64,000 nucleotides of DNA from Tubulanus polymorphus. Taxonomy: Eukaryota > Nemertea > Palaeonemertea > Tubulaniformes > Tubulanidae. Below, in pieces: positions 49,373-61,152 of the stretch; position 1 is the first letter of the stretch; each line of letters begins with the position of its first letter. Below the pieces are notes generated by a model. The model was not told the origin of the DNA. It saw nothing but the letters and a program-made list of their open reading frames with translations, and did not search any database. The stretch lies in assembly GCF_964204645.1 (NCBI RefSeq), contig NW_027437440.1, positions 62,001 to 126,000 of the forward strand. The letters are read 5' to 3'. Both the position numbers and the translations under genes were made by a program.

Positions 49373-49642
49373 GACCAGTATGTTGGTGCTGCGTTTGTTG
49401 GACACTTTGAACAGCCGTGGAATTTCGGGGAATTTTTGCATATCAGTTGAATTGGCGAGGATTGTTGGGGAAATAGGGATGTAACAATTTCAACCCATTG
49501 ATTAGTCCATCATTGACAACCCTGAAACCCACCATTTCCGGAACCCTCACAGCGATATAAGTTTGGACGTTTCGGACTTCTTGGCATTTGTGCACTTCTA
49601 TCGACCGTGTGCAATAACCAAAATCAAAATCGGTCATTAAAA

Positions 49643-50764
49643 ATGACTAGACCAAATATACTGCGAAAACTGCAAAAATTTGATAACAGGCAGCAGGGAA
49701 AAGCTACCAACAATTTGAAAAGACCGTACAACGATGCAGACGACCCACAATCGCTGCTGCAGACTGAGCAAGTCATGTTTTTTCAAGAACTGAATTGTTT
49801 CATGAACATTTATCAGCCATCGTATATTGGTGTTATTTCAACACTGCATCAAAGCGACTCAACACCGGTGCTAAGTATACCTGAACCAAGCCAAGATACG
49901 ACGATACTTCCACGAACACCGCAGAAACAGCCACCACCGCCATCACCCCAACCGCCATACCAGAGATCGCCTAAGAAGCAAAAATTGAGTGACGTTCGGA
50001 ATCCAGAGTACGAAATAATGGTTGTGAACAGTAACGGCGAGACAATAGGGAGCATAGAAGATGATTATGAAGAATCTCCAGTGACAGTGAAATCACCACC
50101 ACCACCACCACCACCACCACCACCACCACCACCATCACCACCATCAACACCACCATCACCACCTACATCTAGTACCAGTACCATCAACAAATCTCTATCG
50201 GAGGATGAAGCAACAGCAGCTCAGCTAAAATTGGACCAATCTGAAAAAGAAATCGAAACCGTGAACGACGCCACTGATCTAACACTGGACCCGGATTTCT
50301 TTCCAATGCTTAGTTCTCAGGACACTAATGTCGACAGTGACTTTGTTTTTGATCCAGATTTTTTCGAAGAGTTAATGGATAAAATTGATGAGCCATCGTT
50401 ACAACTTCCTGAAATCCCAGAACCAATTTTTCTCTGCGATCTTTACGACGTTGACATTCTTTCATCGCCACCCCACCACCAATCTGAAACATCTCAAAAT
50501 AGGACCAGTAGTCTTTGCGGCGATTCGGACGGTGATGACCATCATCGGTGCTTAAATGACTTTGCTGGTTTGTTAGAGGAATATAAATTGGATTTGGATG
50601 AATTGGACTCCTCGCCGGATCTAAGGTGCTATGAACAATTTGAAGACATTGTACCGTTACCTCTTTCACCGATTCCAAACCACCCAGGTTTTGGATTTGG
50701 ATATGGTGGCGAGTATCGTGAGCAATTCCACATTGATTCTGATAGTGGTCATGAAAGCGATTGA
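49643..50764 (+). CDS. Pro-rich, acidic activator-like protein, 373 aa
   Basis: I take the ATG at 49643 (GAAAAATGACT context). The protein has a basic N-terminus, a short globular-looking patch around residues 35-65, then Pro-rich segments including a run of about 14 Pro from a CCA repeat. The C-terminal half is acidic with embedded aromatic pairs (DPDFFPML, FDPDFFEELM), the composition of an acidic transactivation domain. The last residues contain DSGHES, a perfect DSGxxS phosphodegron pattern. It is likely a nuclear regulatory protein. This is inference from composition; no fold is recognised. Confidence 0.55.
   Translation: MTRPNILRKLQKFDNRQQGKATNNLKRPYNDADDPQSLLQTEQVMFFQELNCFMNIYQPSYIGVISTLHQSDSTPVLSIPEPSQDTTILPRTPQKQPPPPSPQPPYQRSPKKQKLSDVRNPEYEIMVVNSNGETIGSIEDDYEESPVTVKSPPPPPPPPPPPPPSPPSTPPSPPTSSTSTINKSLSEDEATAAQLKLDQSEKEIETVNDATDLTLDPDFFPMLSSQDTNVDSDFVFDPDFFEELMDKIDEPSLQLPEIPEPIFLCDLYDVDILSSPPHHQSETSQNRTSSLCGDSDGDDHHRCLNDFAGLLEEYKLDLDELDSSPDLRCYEQFEDIVPLPLSPIPNHPGFGFGYGGEYREQFHIDSDSGHESD
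50095..50162 (+). repeat. CCA trinucleotide repeat coding for poly-Pro
   Basis: A nearly pure (CCA)n tract with a few TCA triplets within the preceding gene. Confidence 0.9.
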
Positions 50765-51156
50765 ATAGTCCCATTTTTGTTGAGATAAATTTCGGAATTT
50801 TTGTTCAGATAATTTTCACACTTTAACAAGCCAGGGAGCGGATGGTCCATTTTGAACATATTGTGACACATTATGAAACACGGTTTAACTAGGTCGTGCC
50901 CTAAAAAAAATACACTGCATTGGAATAGCTTGGGTTCTGATCAGTCAGGAGCCTTGCTCGATCTGTGAATATGATTTTTGTCAAAGTATATTTCATTTAT
51001 CCGGTTTATCGATTATTGTTGAGATAAAGTTAGACTTTGGTTAGGAATGTCAAATCGTCATCATATTATAATACATTAGGACTGTAGGAAGTCATTCTAC
51101 ATTGGAGAGCCGTAGCTTGAACATCGTGTCCGTGATCACACTCTTGAACTTTAAAA
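50765..51156. other. no gene seen
   Basis: AT-rich spacer. I see no AACTTCC pair here and no convincing promoter element. Confidence 0.35.
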
Positions 51157-52736
51157 ATGGATTTGGACATCGACGAGTTACCCGAGTTAGATTCACCTTC
51201 GGTAGCATTTATGGAGTTCGAATATCCTGGAGACTTACTCTCACCCTTGTCTGTACAGTCTGTTCAGAGTCATTACAGCAAAGATAGTGGTATGGGCGAC
51301 GATACGTGTATCTCATCATCGCAGGAAGACGAAACGGCGACGGATATGATGTTTGGTGAGGACTTGGAAGTGGTGGTTACCGAAAATGACACTGCAGACA
51401 TGAACCATTATTTGAATGAACTTTTCTCTAAAATCAAGAAGACCAAGATGCATTTCTTCAATCGCCTGTGCTCACTGTGTCGTGATCGGAGGTCTTCACG
51501 TGTTACGCAGATGGATGCTGGCTGTTACCTCTGTATGAGAGTGCTGGGGCCCAAAAATAGCTTCTGTGAGGAGATGGTTCGAATACTGCTCTGCCATTTT
51601 AGTCAGTTTTGCCTGTGTGAAGGGTTTGTGGATGCCGCTATGGTCCTAACGATGGGCTTCCTCGGAGGTGTCACAATTCCTGATGAAATACTGCGGATGA
51701 CTCTGCTATTAAAAGGTAAGATTAAAAAATCGGTCATTTTCAGGAAGTTAGAACTTGGTATATTTTTCTCGAAAATTTTCTTAGTACAACTTCCTGCTCC
51801 TGATCCTGAAAATGTATTCTCATTATTTCCACATTTGAACCGGAAGTTAAAATTTTTTTCTCATTTTATGTATTTTCAGATACACCTTTCGAGAGTACGC
51901 CTAAGATGATCCACAATTACCGTATCGCTGAGAGTGCTGACCTACTGCAAGAGATAATGCAGAGTGGAAAACGTATCGCATACAGCAAGAACGATACGTG
52001 CTTCGAAGTGACTCCCCGCGACATCATCCCGCTGAACCAACCTTCGTATACCTGTACTAAGAAAACGTTGGATATCATGTGTAAATTGGTCTGTTCCTCC
52101 CTGTGGCCATCTGACGAATCTCTTACTGACAATATGCTCGTGAAACGACTTAAAACTGTGAATTATCAAGATGTGCTAAAAACAGACTCGTTTCGAATCA
52201 GCGAAAATTATCAACACGTTTTCTTCGCGTGCATATCCGATTCTTCAAAGATGGATTCTCCTCCAGCAGCAGTGAATATTGGTCCATCAGCCTCAGCGGA
52301 TTATATACTGGTGCACGTAGACAATCACAAGCACATGATAACTGTGCACGTGTTTGGTCCGAATCCCAATTCACCCGAGGATAAATCCCAAAACATTGCT
52401 AAGCGTATTATAAAGGGAAAGCTCTCTAAAAGGTGTTGGAAATATAACACCATTGTCGTGAAAGTGAGTGAGGACAATGAAACAATGGGTGGATTTTATG
52501 TGGCCTATACCCTGGAAGTACTCCTTTCGGATATAAAGCATCAGAACATCTGTGAGGACAATCGACATAACCGTTTTCATTCGAAAATGAATGAATTGTA
52601 CTTTTCTGACGGTCGAATCTCGAAATATTCGGACTTGCAATTAGTGCGTGTGATAAACAACAAGTGTCTGTGGGAGGTTGATGAGGAATCTAGTCACCTG
52701 CGACCCGGTGATAACGCGCGTCTGAGCGATAAATAA
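51157..52736 (+). CDS. spliced protein with inactive Ulp1-like domain, 471 aa
   Basis: Exon 1 is 51157-51715 (donor AAAAG/GTAAGA, phase 1). Exon 2 is 51880-52736 (acceptor TATTTTCAG). The junction keeps one frame. The N-terminus is acidic (DLDIDELPELDSP), followed by Cys pairs (LCSLC, CYLC) near residues 105-128. In exon 2, DYILVHVDNHKHMITVHVF (from residue ~327) and TMGGFYVAY (near 388-396) lie in the order of the Ulp1 strand pair HWVLLISD...IFDS and SCGVYVAM seen in the active protease at 59535-60380. The catalytic His, Asp and Cys positions are replaced by Asp, Phe/Gly and Gly, so a pseudo-protease is proposed. The 164-nt intron contains two GGAAGTTA and one AACTTCC motif. Confidence 0.55.
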
Positions 52737-52985
52737 TCTTACTTTGTAAGTATTTTGAAGTGATGTTTTTCAATAAATGTATTTATGTATCCTACACGTC
52801 CGTCCATTTGACTTATGTTTGCCTTCAGAGGCACTTTCTGGGCTCTTGTTCTAGTATCTGGCAGTCATTTGAAGACAGAATTGGATTTTGGCGGAAAATT
52901 CCGACACTGACCACTACTTGACCACAGCTGACCACTGGTCAATGTCTTGACTGACCACACATCTGCCTCAGCCTTGTACCTACCC

Positions 52986-53034
52986 CCTACCCCCATCACA
53001 TAAGCCTAACAGTGCCTTATGTGATGGGGGTAGG
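52986..53034. repeat. perfect 19-bp stem hairpin
   Basis: CCTACCCCCATCACATAAG at 52986-53004 is the exact complement of CTTATGTGATGGGGGTAGG at 53016-53034; the loop is 11 nt. It sits 250 bp after the pseudo-protease gene. Confidence 0.9.
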
Positions 53035-53626
53035 TTTTACATTCACTTCTTGCAATAGAAATATAATGCAGTTGTTATAATGCATGTTAGAACATGTTAC
53101 TGCGTTAGAACATGTTAGAACATGCGCGGGGAGTGTGTGAGCTGCAGTAGTATGAATGACGTGTACACACACAGCCACAGATCACTACTGTACAAACCTC
53201 CGAGGGAGAAGGATTGCTGCGCTTGTCAGGAGTACATTTCTGACCACAACCCCGGACCCCCTGATTCGAATTGGATAAAATTTGTATAGAATACTCTTTA
53301 GGACTAACTGAACACAATCGGTAAGTCAAATTTTACGTTTTTGATTTTTTTCGATGTTTTTGAACGACTTTATTGTGATTTTCCTGACAAATGTGTGATA
53401 TTCCGAAGGTGAAAATTTTCAAAGTACCACCCCCACCGTAAACGTTTGATTTTATGTTTTTATCTTGTTCCTCATTTCATTCTGGATTGAACAACGTTGG
53501 TTTCATGAAAATCGAATCGGTGGAAGTTGTGTTTTGAGAATTTTCAATTTCGCTAATTAGCGAAAGTTCATTAGGGTTTCTGCTGCTTTCGCAGAATCCC
53601 TATTGTAATTCTTTTGATGATAATTG

Positions 53627-53654
53627 ATGATTATTATTATTATTAGTATTATTA

Positions 53655-53710
<56 letters not shown>
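53627..53710 (+). repeat. (ATT)n microsatellite
   Basis: About 28 units of ATT with a few interruptions near the left end. Confidence 0.95.
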
Positions 53711-53712
<2 letters not shown>

Positions 53713-55161
53713 CATTTTCACACTGGATCTTACTGAAAGAATATAAACTACTGTAACTCCGCTGCATTGACAAGTACCGTGTATAACATTAATCAGAATT
53801 CCACTGTTCACTGTGAGCCTCTAAACATCGAAATTTGAGCCAGATTCAGACAGTATCCATATACGTGTACGTGTCGTTCTCACAGCGCGAGATCAGTGTT
53901 TGGTTCAGTCTCCCTAATGCATTGATAGAGCGATGTGATAGATCTGTAATTAACGTGTAAATAGTAGTGGTATGATTATCTCTTGTATATGTGGCGCGCT
54001 AAATAAGGTCAGTCGCGAATGAATGCGAATAAGGAATTTTTATAGCCTCGTTGTATCTTTCACACTAGCATCCTCGCGTAGCTTCCCTGAAACACATAAT
54101 TATTCGAAAATGGAACAAACAACAAACACACTTCTGCGCAGAAAAATACCAAGGCTATATATGCTTAATCATGTATTTCATTGATACAGACAATAAAATC
54201 GCTGTCCGCATTTTGTCCCCTTGCTTATAAGTCACGTTTGTTATCTAATACAAATTAATAAAGGTCAGCAGAATTTAAGGGCTTTCACCGTTGAGTAGTA
54301 GCCTATCTGCAATGAGGCCTGGTCATGCACATGTGTTATATTAGAAATACAATATAGCTTTTCAATTTTTAGGCGAAACGTTGCTTTAAAAATATTCGCC
54401 GCGTCTTGATTTTCTTGAGGGATTTCTCTTGATTGTTAAAACAATATCAAATCATCCTGTCTCAAAAAGTATGAAACCTAGAAATATGTAGCCAATTTGG
54501 AATTGGATGAAATGTTCAAATTCAAAATAAGCCATTCGACCCTATTATCAAACATATCAGTGTTCTTTAAAACATTTGTTAATCGGAGGATTTCTAAGCC
54601 GAGCTTCAAACATTTCGATTCCTGAACTAAAATGATTATGTGGCATGTAATTATCCAAGACTATGAATATGTTTTAGGTAACCGTTTAAGGTGTTCTTTT
54701 TATCCGGGAAGGATTTGTTTCAATCTCACTTTTAAGATATCAACAGATCACTATGAAAAGTAACGGTATCGAGTGATCGCTGGCAGATTTAGCAGTTAAA
54801 ATCGCCACACGTGTTCAATGTTTGCATTGATACCGGCGATTAGAGGGACACATGGCATCCACTGCATATAAAACAGTAGATAGATTTCTGGAGATTTAAA
54901 GTTTGGATGCTCTGATGAACTCTATCAGCTGTTGGTTAAAGCATAGCTAAATTTCTATGGTTATAGTACATTGCAGGTGACCCAAATGATTCGCCTGCTG
55001 CCTGGATACTATAAACCAATATGGATCTTTTAGACTAACTCAAAAATCTCAAACCTAATGGCCAAAAATTTATATGTTTCGACGCTATATTCTTGTTTAC
55101 AAATATACCATTGGAACCAATGATGTATGGTTTAACTAGGTAACCAATATGGTTCTCCAGT

Positions 55162-55578
55162 AGCGCCACCTACAAAACGCTTTTTCCCCAATATCTGCTA
55201 ATGGGATTGAGGGATTTCTATGAAAATTGATACACATGTACCTGATGTTGAAATACAACAAACCCCCCACATAATTAGTTCCAACTCTCACCACTAGGGG
55301 CGTAAATTTTGAAGAACTCATTTCGGCATTGGTTTTTCGTGTGAAATTAGTCCTTTTTATGATAAAAAGCACAAAACCTGGTATATAGGTACACATACAT
55401 GTGCAGTATACCAACCGGAATAATTAATTCCTACAACTGCCACCAGGGGACGATGAAAACACTGTATCTTTGTTATCCTCAAAGCGATTTGCCCTAAACT
55501 TGGTACATTAGTACTTTGTACGAAGTAGCATATGTTGGTCCAAATATCCAGGATATGTGTTCAACACTAGGTGGCGCT
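55162..55578. mobile_element. ~417-bp non-autonomous element with short inverted ends
   Basis: AGCGCCACCTA at 55162-55172 is complementary to TAGGTGGCGCT at 55568-55578. Inside, further CACTAGGGGCG and CCACCAGGGG motifs recur. It has no coding capacity. MITE-like, superfamily unknown. Confidence 0.4.
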
Positions 55579-56064
55579 CCTTTTTTCGATGAATCTTTGT
55601 ACGCATCCTAGCACGACACTTAAACCAGCAAGGCGGAAACCCGTTATCGCTGCTTTGCAGCTATATTTAAAATTTCTAATTCCCTACGCTATGTATAAAC
55701 GTTGATTTTCCAACGGATTTCGAGCTTCTTGGGTCTAGTTGAACATTCCCTGCAAGTTTCAACCAATTCGAATCAGTGGAACTATGTTTTTCATATACCA
55801 CATCGGACTTGTGAACTTTGAACTTTGAACTAATGAACTTTTACTAATTATGCTAATTAAGCTAATTAATTATCGAAAACGCCAAAATGTCACCTCTTGT
55901 AGTACTATGGACCCCATGACCCATGACCCCCAATGCATAAACGTATACGTATGTACTGTGTATGTTTCCCACCACACTAGTCCAAATAGCCCTTAATAGC
56001 CCTGTAGATATTATTTGTAGCTTACACTGGTGTTCATTGCTTTTCAGAACCACCAGCCACCGCC

Positions 56065-59000
56065 ATGCCTAAACGAATTCACAAGTCTGTGAAATACATC
56101 GAAGATGATGATTCCGACGATGACTTTGTCCCCCCTGCACGTGGTGATGAGGTTGAGACCTCTGGCCAGGAAGACCAGCCCCCTAAAAAAAAATCTCGAA
56201 GGCCCAATCGCAAGAAAAAGGACACGAAAGGCAAATACGGGTTCATTATCACGTGCAACGACAAGGGTTCGAGCTGCCGCGATATACATGACTGTCTGTT
56301 TGAGTGTGTTCGAAACAAGAAAAAACCAAGTATGGGCAGGAAGGGTGCTCACCGATGGGATTACGACGTGAGGCAGACTGTCTATGCAGTCATGCGTGAC
56401 CGAGAGGACAATTTCTCTATACAGTTTATTCACGTTCCTCACCTCTGCCGAAAACAAGACACCTTGTGTTGGAAAGATCTCATCATGGTGACACAAGACG
56501 ATGAACCTGCCGTCTGGGAGCATTATTCCAATGTTCTAACGAAAGAAATTCAGACGCATATGAAGAAAAAGATGAAGCCCACGACCGGTATGATGCGCGA
56601 AATGATCTGCGAACACTACACCGGGTTTACTCTGGCTCATGAGAAAAACGTCCCGAAAAATCTGCACTCGTCCACCTCGTACCAGTGTGGTGACAACATT
56701 GGTAAAATCTTTGCAAAACGTGTCCGCATTGGTGCCGTGTTGGAAAATACCAGGCGCATCAAGAGATTGGAAAAGAACGTCTCAACTGTTGTACGGCACA
56801 TTCAAGATACCACGAACACTACCGTTGACAACATTATCGAACCAAAAGTTCAAAGTGACTCTGACCACGAATCCGAAACAGCAACAGACAATGATATTTC
56901 GAATTACGTTGACACCACAACAGCATATGTCCCAAATAATTCGAATGTTCAAGAACTATTACAGCAGCCCAAACCTGGTACGTCGGCAGCCTCCGAAGCA
57001 GATGCTATTCCAATACCGATTACAGAATCAGCACCAGCTCCAGCACCGGAACAAGGTCAAGGACCAGCGCCAATTCCAGCCACAGTATCATATCTCGAAA
57101 TTCCTGGTTCTGTGGTATTGTCTGTACCCGAACCCAAGACCCAGCATCAGCAGCATTTCTATCAGCTCCAACAGAACCAGTCTTTCCAACAGCAACCAGC
57201 CCACAATGCTTATCAACAATACCCAGTCTACCCGTACCAACACCTTCACCATCCTCAACAAGCCTACCCAGCCAACTTCCAACAGCATCACCAATCACAG
57301 CTAGATCCACAACAACCGTATCCAGACTTACCTCAATACGACTACAACTATATGGAACTTTCGACTATCAACATGTTCTCATTAAGAGACATGTTAGAGG
57401 ACAATTCTACGTTCATGTTGGGTACCACGTTTACCAACGCCACAATAGTTCCAGAGAACGCCACCAACACATTCGACCAACCGAAAACCAAGGACGACCT
57501 CCTTGATGAAATCTTTGATGAACTGGTCGCCACAGAGTCTAGGCAGGTTGAAAATCCGGCAGCAGGTGAAAATCGTGAAGAACTGAACACACCACCACCA
57601 ATGACTTGTAACCAAAATGGAGAAGTAGATCTTCTTGCCACAGCTGTAATCGCAGCTGAACTTGATCTATCCATGCGAACAGCCGAATTTGACGCCATCA
57701 ACCCCCCACCAATCATGGAAAGACTCAATGTTGGAAAACCGAAGAAAGTCGAGCCCGAACCCGAACCCGAACCCAAACAGCCACAGTCACCACCCCAGAT
57801 TTTCGGAGAAGATGCCCTGGATATGATGTTATCTAACAATATGGATGATGACAACGACTACGAGTTATTTGGCAACACGTGTGAGACAGAAATGGATGAT
57901 GATCCTTTATTTGCCGACGAAGCACCTCCTCCCCTGTTGATACCGTTCGTCAAAAAGGATACTCTACCCCCAGCACCAGTACAGAAGTCACCTAAGCCAT
58001 CATCCATCATCAGAGAAGAGTGTAGCCGCAAACCTACCATCCCGAAGAAGTCTGTCGCCAAGCAGCCACCACCACCATCCATCAAACCAACAACGAAGTC
58101 CACAACGAAGCCAGCCAGCAACAAACCAACGAAACCGAAGATCAACACCAAGAGCACCGGGAGATTCACTCAGTCAGGTAAATATAAAAATATCTTGAAT
58201 CTGTTCGTGTTTCGGGAAGTTAGACAAATATGCCGTTTGTCGCGATCCATCTCCAGGAAGTTATAAAAATTGTACCCGTTTGTCGCGGCCCATCTCTGAT
58301 TATGTTTCGGGAAGTTATAAAAATTGTACCGATTTGGACCCATCCATAAAGGCGGCGATCGAGGTCTAGCGAAGAATTATAGGCCTATCGCACTGACTTC
58401 CCACATAATCAAGCTATTTGAAAAGGTGCTTCGTAAGCACATAGTGACCTTTATTGAAACAAATAACTTGTTCAACGATAGTCAACATGGATTGACATTT
58501 TACCCGACACATAATTGGACTTGAAGGGAAAGACTACTGGGAATGTTTAAATTGCCTTAGATTATATTCACTGGAAAGGCGTCGAGAAAGATATCGTATT
58601 ATCTATACATTGAAAATTCTAGAAGGACTAGTTCCCACTGTGGGAGACATGTCAGAAAAATGGAATGATAGACGCGGACGATTTTGCAAGGTCCCTGGAT
58701 TAAAGCCAAAATCGGAAACTAAACTGAAGAACATTCGTGAATCAAGTTTTACTGTTCGGGGACCGCGACTATTCAATATTCTGCCGATTAACATTAGAGG
58801 GCTCAGCAAATGCCCGTTGGAATATTTCAAACATGAACTAGATTCGTTTCCGAAAACTATTCCGGATAAACATCGAGTACCTGGCTATACTGCGTTCCTG
58901 TTATCTAACTCTCTACTGGACTTATGTTCTTAAACTTTTCTTGTTGGCATTGGTGGCTATTTCATAGCACCTTGGATTATGATATCCTAAATATAATACT

Positions 59001-60380
59001 CAATACTCAATACTCAATACTCGATTTGTTGCGGTCCGTTTCTGGTTATGTTTCAGGAAGTTAGAACTGATACCGTATTGTATTCTAAGACGTTTTCACA
59101 TTTTATATTTTCAGAATTTATGGAGGCAAAGAGGACTTACCATCAGAAGTTCCGAAGTGTGTGGAAATTCGACAACGGGTCCTTCGTCACCTCGCAAGCT
59201 GATGCCAAGCCTCTATTGCCTGCCTCTGCTATATACTGCACGGATAACACGGTTATCGGCATGCTACGTGACAGCATCAGCAACCTTGGCCTGGAGGACG
59301 ATGTCTACTTAGCGTCACCTACCGAATTCTACAAGTGGGAGAAAATGGGAAAGTCCAGCTTTAAGGTAAGATGATAACCCACCCAACACCAACATTAATA
59401 TAATTTTTTCTTTCAGTTTTTATGTAAAATTTCACAAGTCCAAAATCTGTCCAAAAATCTATCCCAATTCAGGAAGTTTGGACTTGGAAAATTCTCATTC
59501 ACTCAAAATATCCCTTTCTTTAATATTTTTTCAGCCTGTAAACAGTTGGTTGTCACACCAAAAAAGGTACAGCGTCATGCCATGCCGCGTGACTTTCAAC
59601 CAGGACATCAACAACACTGTATTTAAACACTGGGTTCTTCTTATATCGGATTCGAAACGGAAGGAGGTCCGTATCTTCGACAGCCTTCTCGAAGATACGG
59701 CGGATTGGATATACCCACTTCTGAAAAAATACACCAATTACGACCTCTCAGAATGGAACTTGAGACCACACGATGACCAATCGTACTATCTGTTCAGGCA
59801 GTCCGACGGTCATTCGTGTGGTGTGTATGTGGCCATGAACTTTGATTGTTATATGCGCTTCAAGATTCATGGCGAACGTGTCTCTGATATTCGAAAGGAC
59901 ATAACCGATCTCGTGGAGTACAAGAAGCAAAAGTTCGTTGCTTTTATGAAACGTGTGCAAATAATTACGCAGACGTGTTGCATAAAAAACGTTGGAGGTC
60001 GTCCACGTGCTCCACGTAAGGATATTACGAACTGTGATGATGATGATGATGATGATGACTGTATTTTTGTCTCTGAAACGAAATCCGAATCTGATTCCGA
60101 ATCGAAAGACTCTCCTCTGAAAACACCACCACCACCACCACCACCATTGGATTTTTATAGTGTTCCAGCCGATTTGCTGGATAGTGACTGCGAATCTGAG
60201 CCAGAGTTTGTTAAAAACATTGGGGTAACCCTGACTCCACCACCGCCCGTTTTTGACGACGATCTGCCAGATATCAAACCAATTAAATCTAAGAGAAATA
60301 CACTGACGAAACGAAAATGTGCTGATTGCCCGCCTACCCCTGTTGACGCAAAGAAACCGAAAAGGGGATGTAAAAACTAA
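56065..60380 (+). CDS. three-exon Ulp1/SENP-type cysteine protease, 1069 aa
   Basis: Exons are 56065-58177 (donor TCAG/GTAAAT, phase 1), 59115-59365 (acceptor TATTTTCAG, donor AAG/GTAAGA, phase 0) and 59535-60380 (acceptor TTTTTTCAG). All junctions keep frame. The first ~45 residues are acidic then basic (KKKSRRPNRKKK, nuclear signal); residues ~50-265 look globular with several Cys/His. Residues ~270-700 are Pro/Gln/Ser/Glu-rich and disordered. Exon 3 carries the C48 signature: His820 in HWVLL, Asp837 in FDS, Gln877 and Cys883 in RQSDGHSCGVYV. A poly-Asp run, poly-Pro and a Lys-rich tail follow. It should cleave SUMO- or ubiquitin-like conjugates or process viral proteins. Introns carry the GGAAGTTA motif, linking the gene to the viral element; intron 1 has a LINE insertion. 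Confidence 0.8.
58178..59114 (+). other. intron 1 with ~65-bp repeats and LINE insertion
   Basis: Three partial copies of a unit of the form GTTTGTCGCGGCCCATCTCTG...GGGAAGTTATAAAAATTGTACC lie at 58208-58336. A fourth partial copy resumes at 59022, directly after the inserted retrotransposon. Confidence 0.7.
58337..59021 (+). mobile_element. 5'-truncated, internally deleted LINE retrotransposon
   Basis: The left part encodes a reverse-transcriptase segment with NYRPIALTSHIIKLFEKV and NLFNDSQHGL, standard for non-LTR elements. After a break near 58500, the right part encodes the usual C-terminus (RRRERYRIIYTLKILEGLVP ... GPRLFNILP). The 3' end is a short tandem tail of AATACTC units. CGATTTG at 58330-58336 is repeated at 59022-59028, a 7-bp target-site duplication. 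Probably a Jockey- or CR1-like clade; the exact clade cannot be set by eye. Confidence 0.88.
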
Positions 60381-60826
60381 CTTTGAAATTGTGAATACAT
60401 CGTGAATTGAACTGAACTCTGAACTTTGTGCATATTTGAGATGAATTTGAACTTGCCTTGCCAAATGTTGCTCTAGATATTGGTGCCACCACATCATTCA
60501 TCCTGTCATTTCGAAATATTGTGTTGGTACCAACATCAAGAGCACTTGGATGATTGGAAGTTATGAGATTTGATAAGTGTGTTGTTCTAACTTCCGGATT
60601 TATATTTGTACGTATGACTTATGAATCGTTGATTGTAATAAAATATAGTATAGTATAGTATAATATAATAAAGTGTCGTGTCTTGTAAATCCAATTTTCA
60701 ATTGTAATTTTGTCAGAATATTGAAAATGTACAAGTCCCATTTTTATTCAACTCAATTTCATTAAATTTATAACATGTTTGTTCAAGGTATAAATAAAAA
60801 ATAGCATTTGTAACCTAATTAATTCT
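60381..60826. other. 3' region of the Ulp1 gene, no further gene
   Basis: Contains TAACTTCCGG at about 60590, a TAGTATAGTATAGTATAA short repeat and an AATAAAG at 60668-60674 that could end the Ulp1 transcript. No additional coding sequence is supported. Confidence 0.4.
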
Positions 60827-60882
60827 TTGAGTTATTATTCTATATATCGTTGTTTGTGTAATATTGCCACTTTGAGGCGGCA

Positions 60883-61152
60883 AATGAGACCGCCGTATGT
60901 GGTTACAATGGAGGAAGTGAGTTGGCAGCTTCGGAATCATCATGCAGTGAATCATTTTAGACAGTTTGGTATCGAAGCAGATGCTAAGTATTTGAAAATT
61001 GCACGAAAATTGTATAAATACAAAGCAGATGAATTCATTTGGAGGATGCTGTGGACGTGTTAAATAACTACGTGAAAGCAAAGTCTCTGTATATGCATGA
61101 TTTACCACTTTCTGAAATCACTTTCGAAGAAGATATGGACGAGAGCGATTGA
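60883..61152 (+). pseudogene. small gene broken by one frameshift
   Basis: An ATG at 60883 opens a frame that ends at 61063. A second frame, from about 61040 to a TGA at 61150-61152, continues with protein-like sequence ending in an acidic tail (FEEDMDESD). Together about 90 residues, helical, with no recognised family. A one-base indel near 61045 is the simplest explanation. Confidence 0.4.

Larger units (their letters stand above)
52737..56064. other. gene-free repeat-rich host-type DNA
   Basis: No coding sequence that I can support. It contains an AATAAA near 52771 for the preceding gene, a strong 19-bp hairpin, an (ATT)n tract, a short TIR-bounded element, and an AGCAAGGCGG...GCTTTGCAGC repeat at 55628-55665. 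The viral AACTTCC motif is absent from this stretch as far as I can see. Confidence 0.5.

Noticed and set aside
56639-57304. Plus-strand 221-codon alternative frame inside the Ulp1 gene
   Set aside because: It overlaps the first exon, whose frame continues through two good splice junctions into a catalytic domain.
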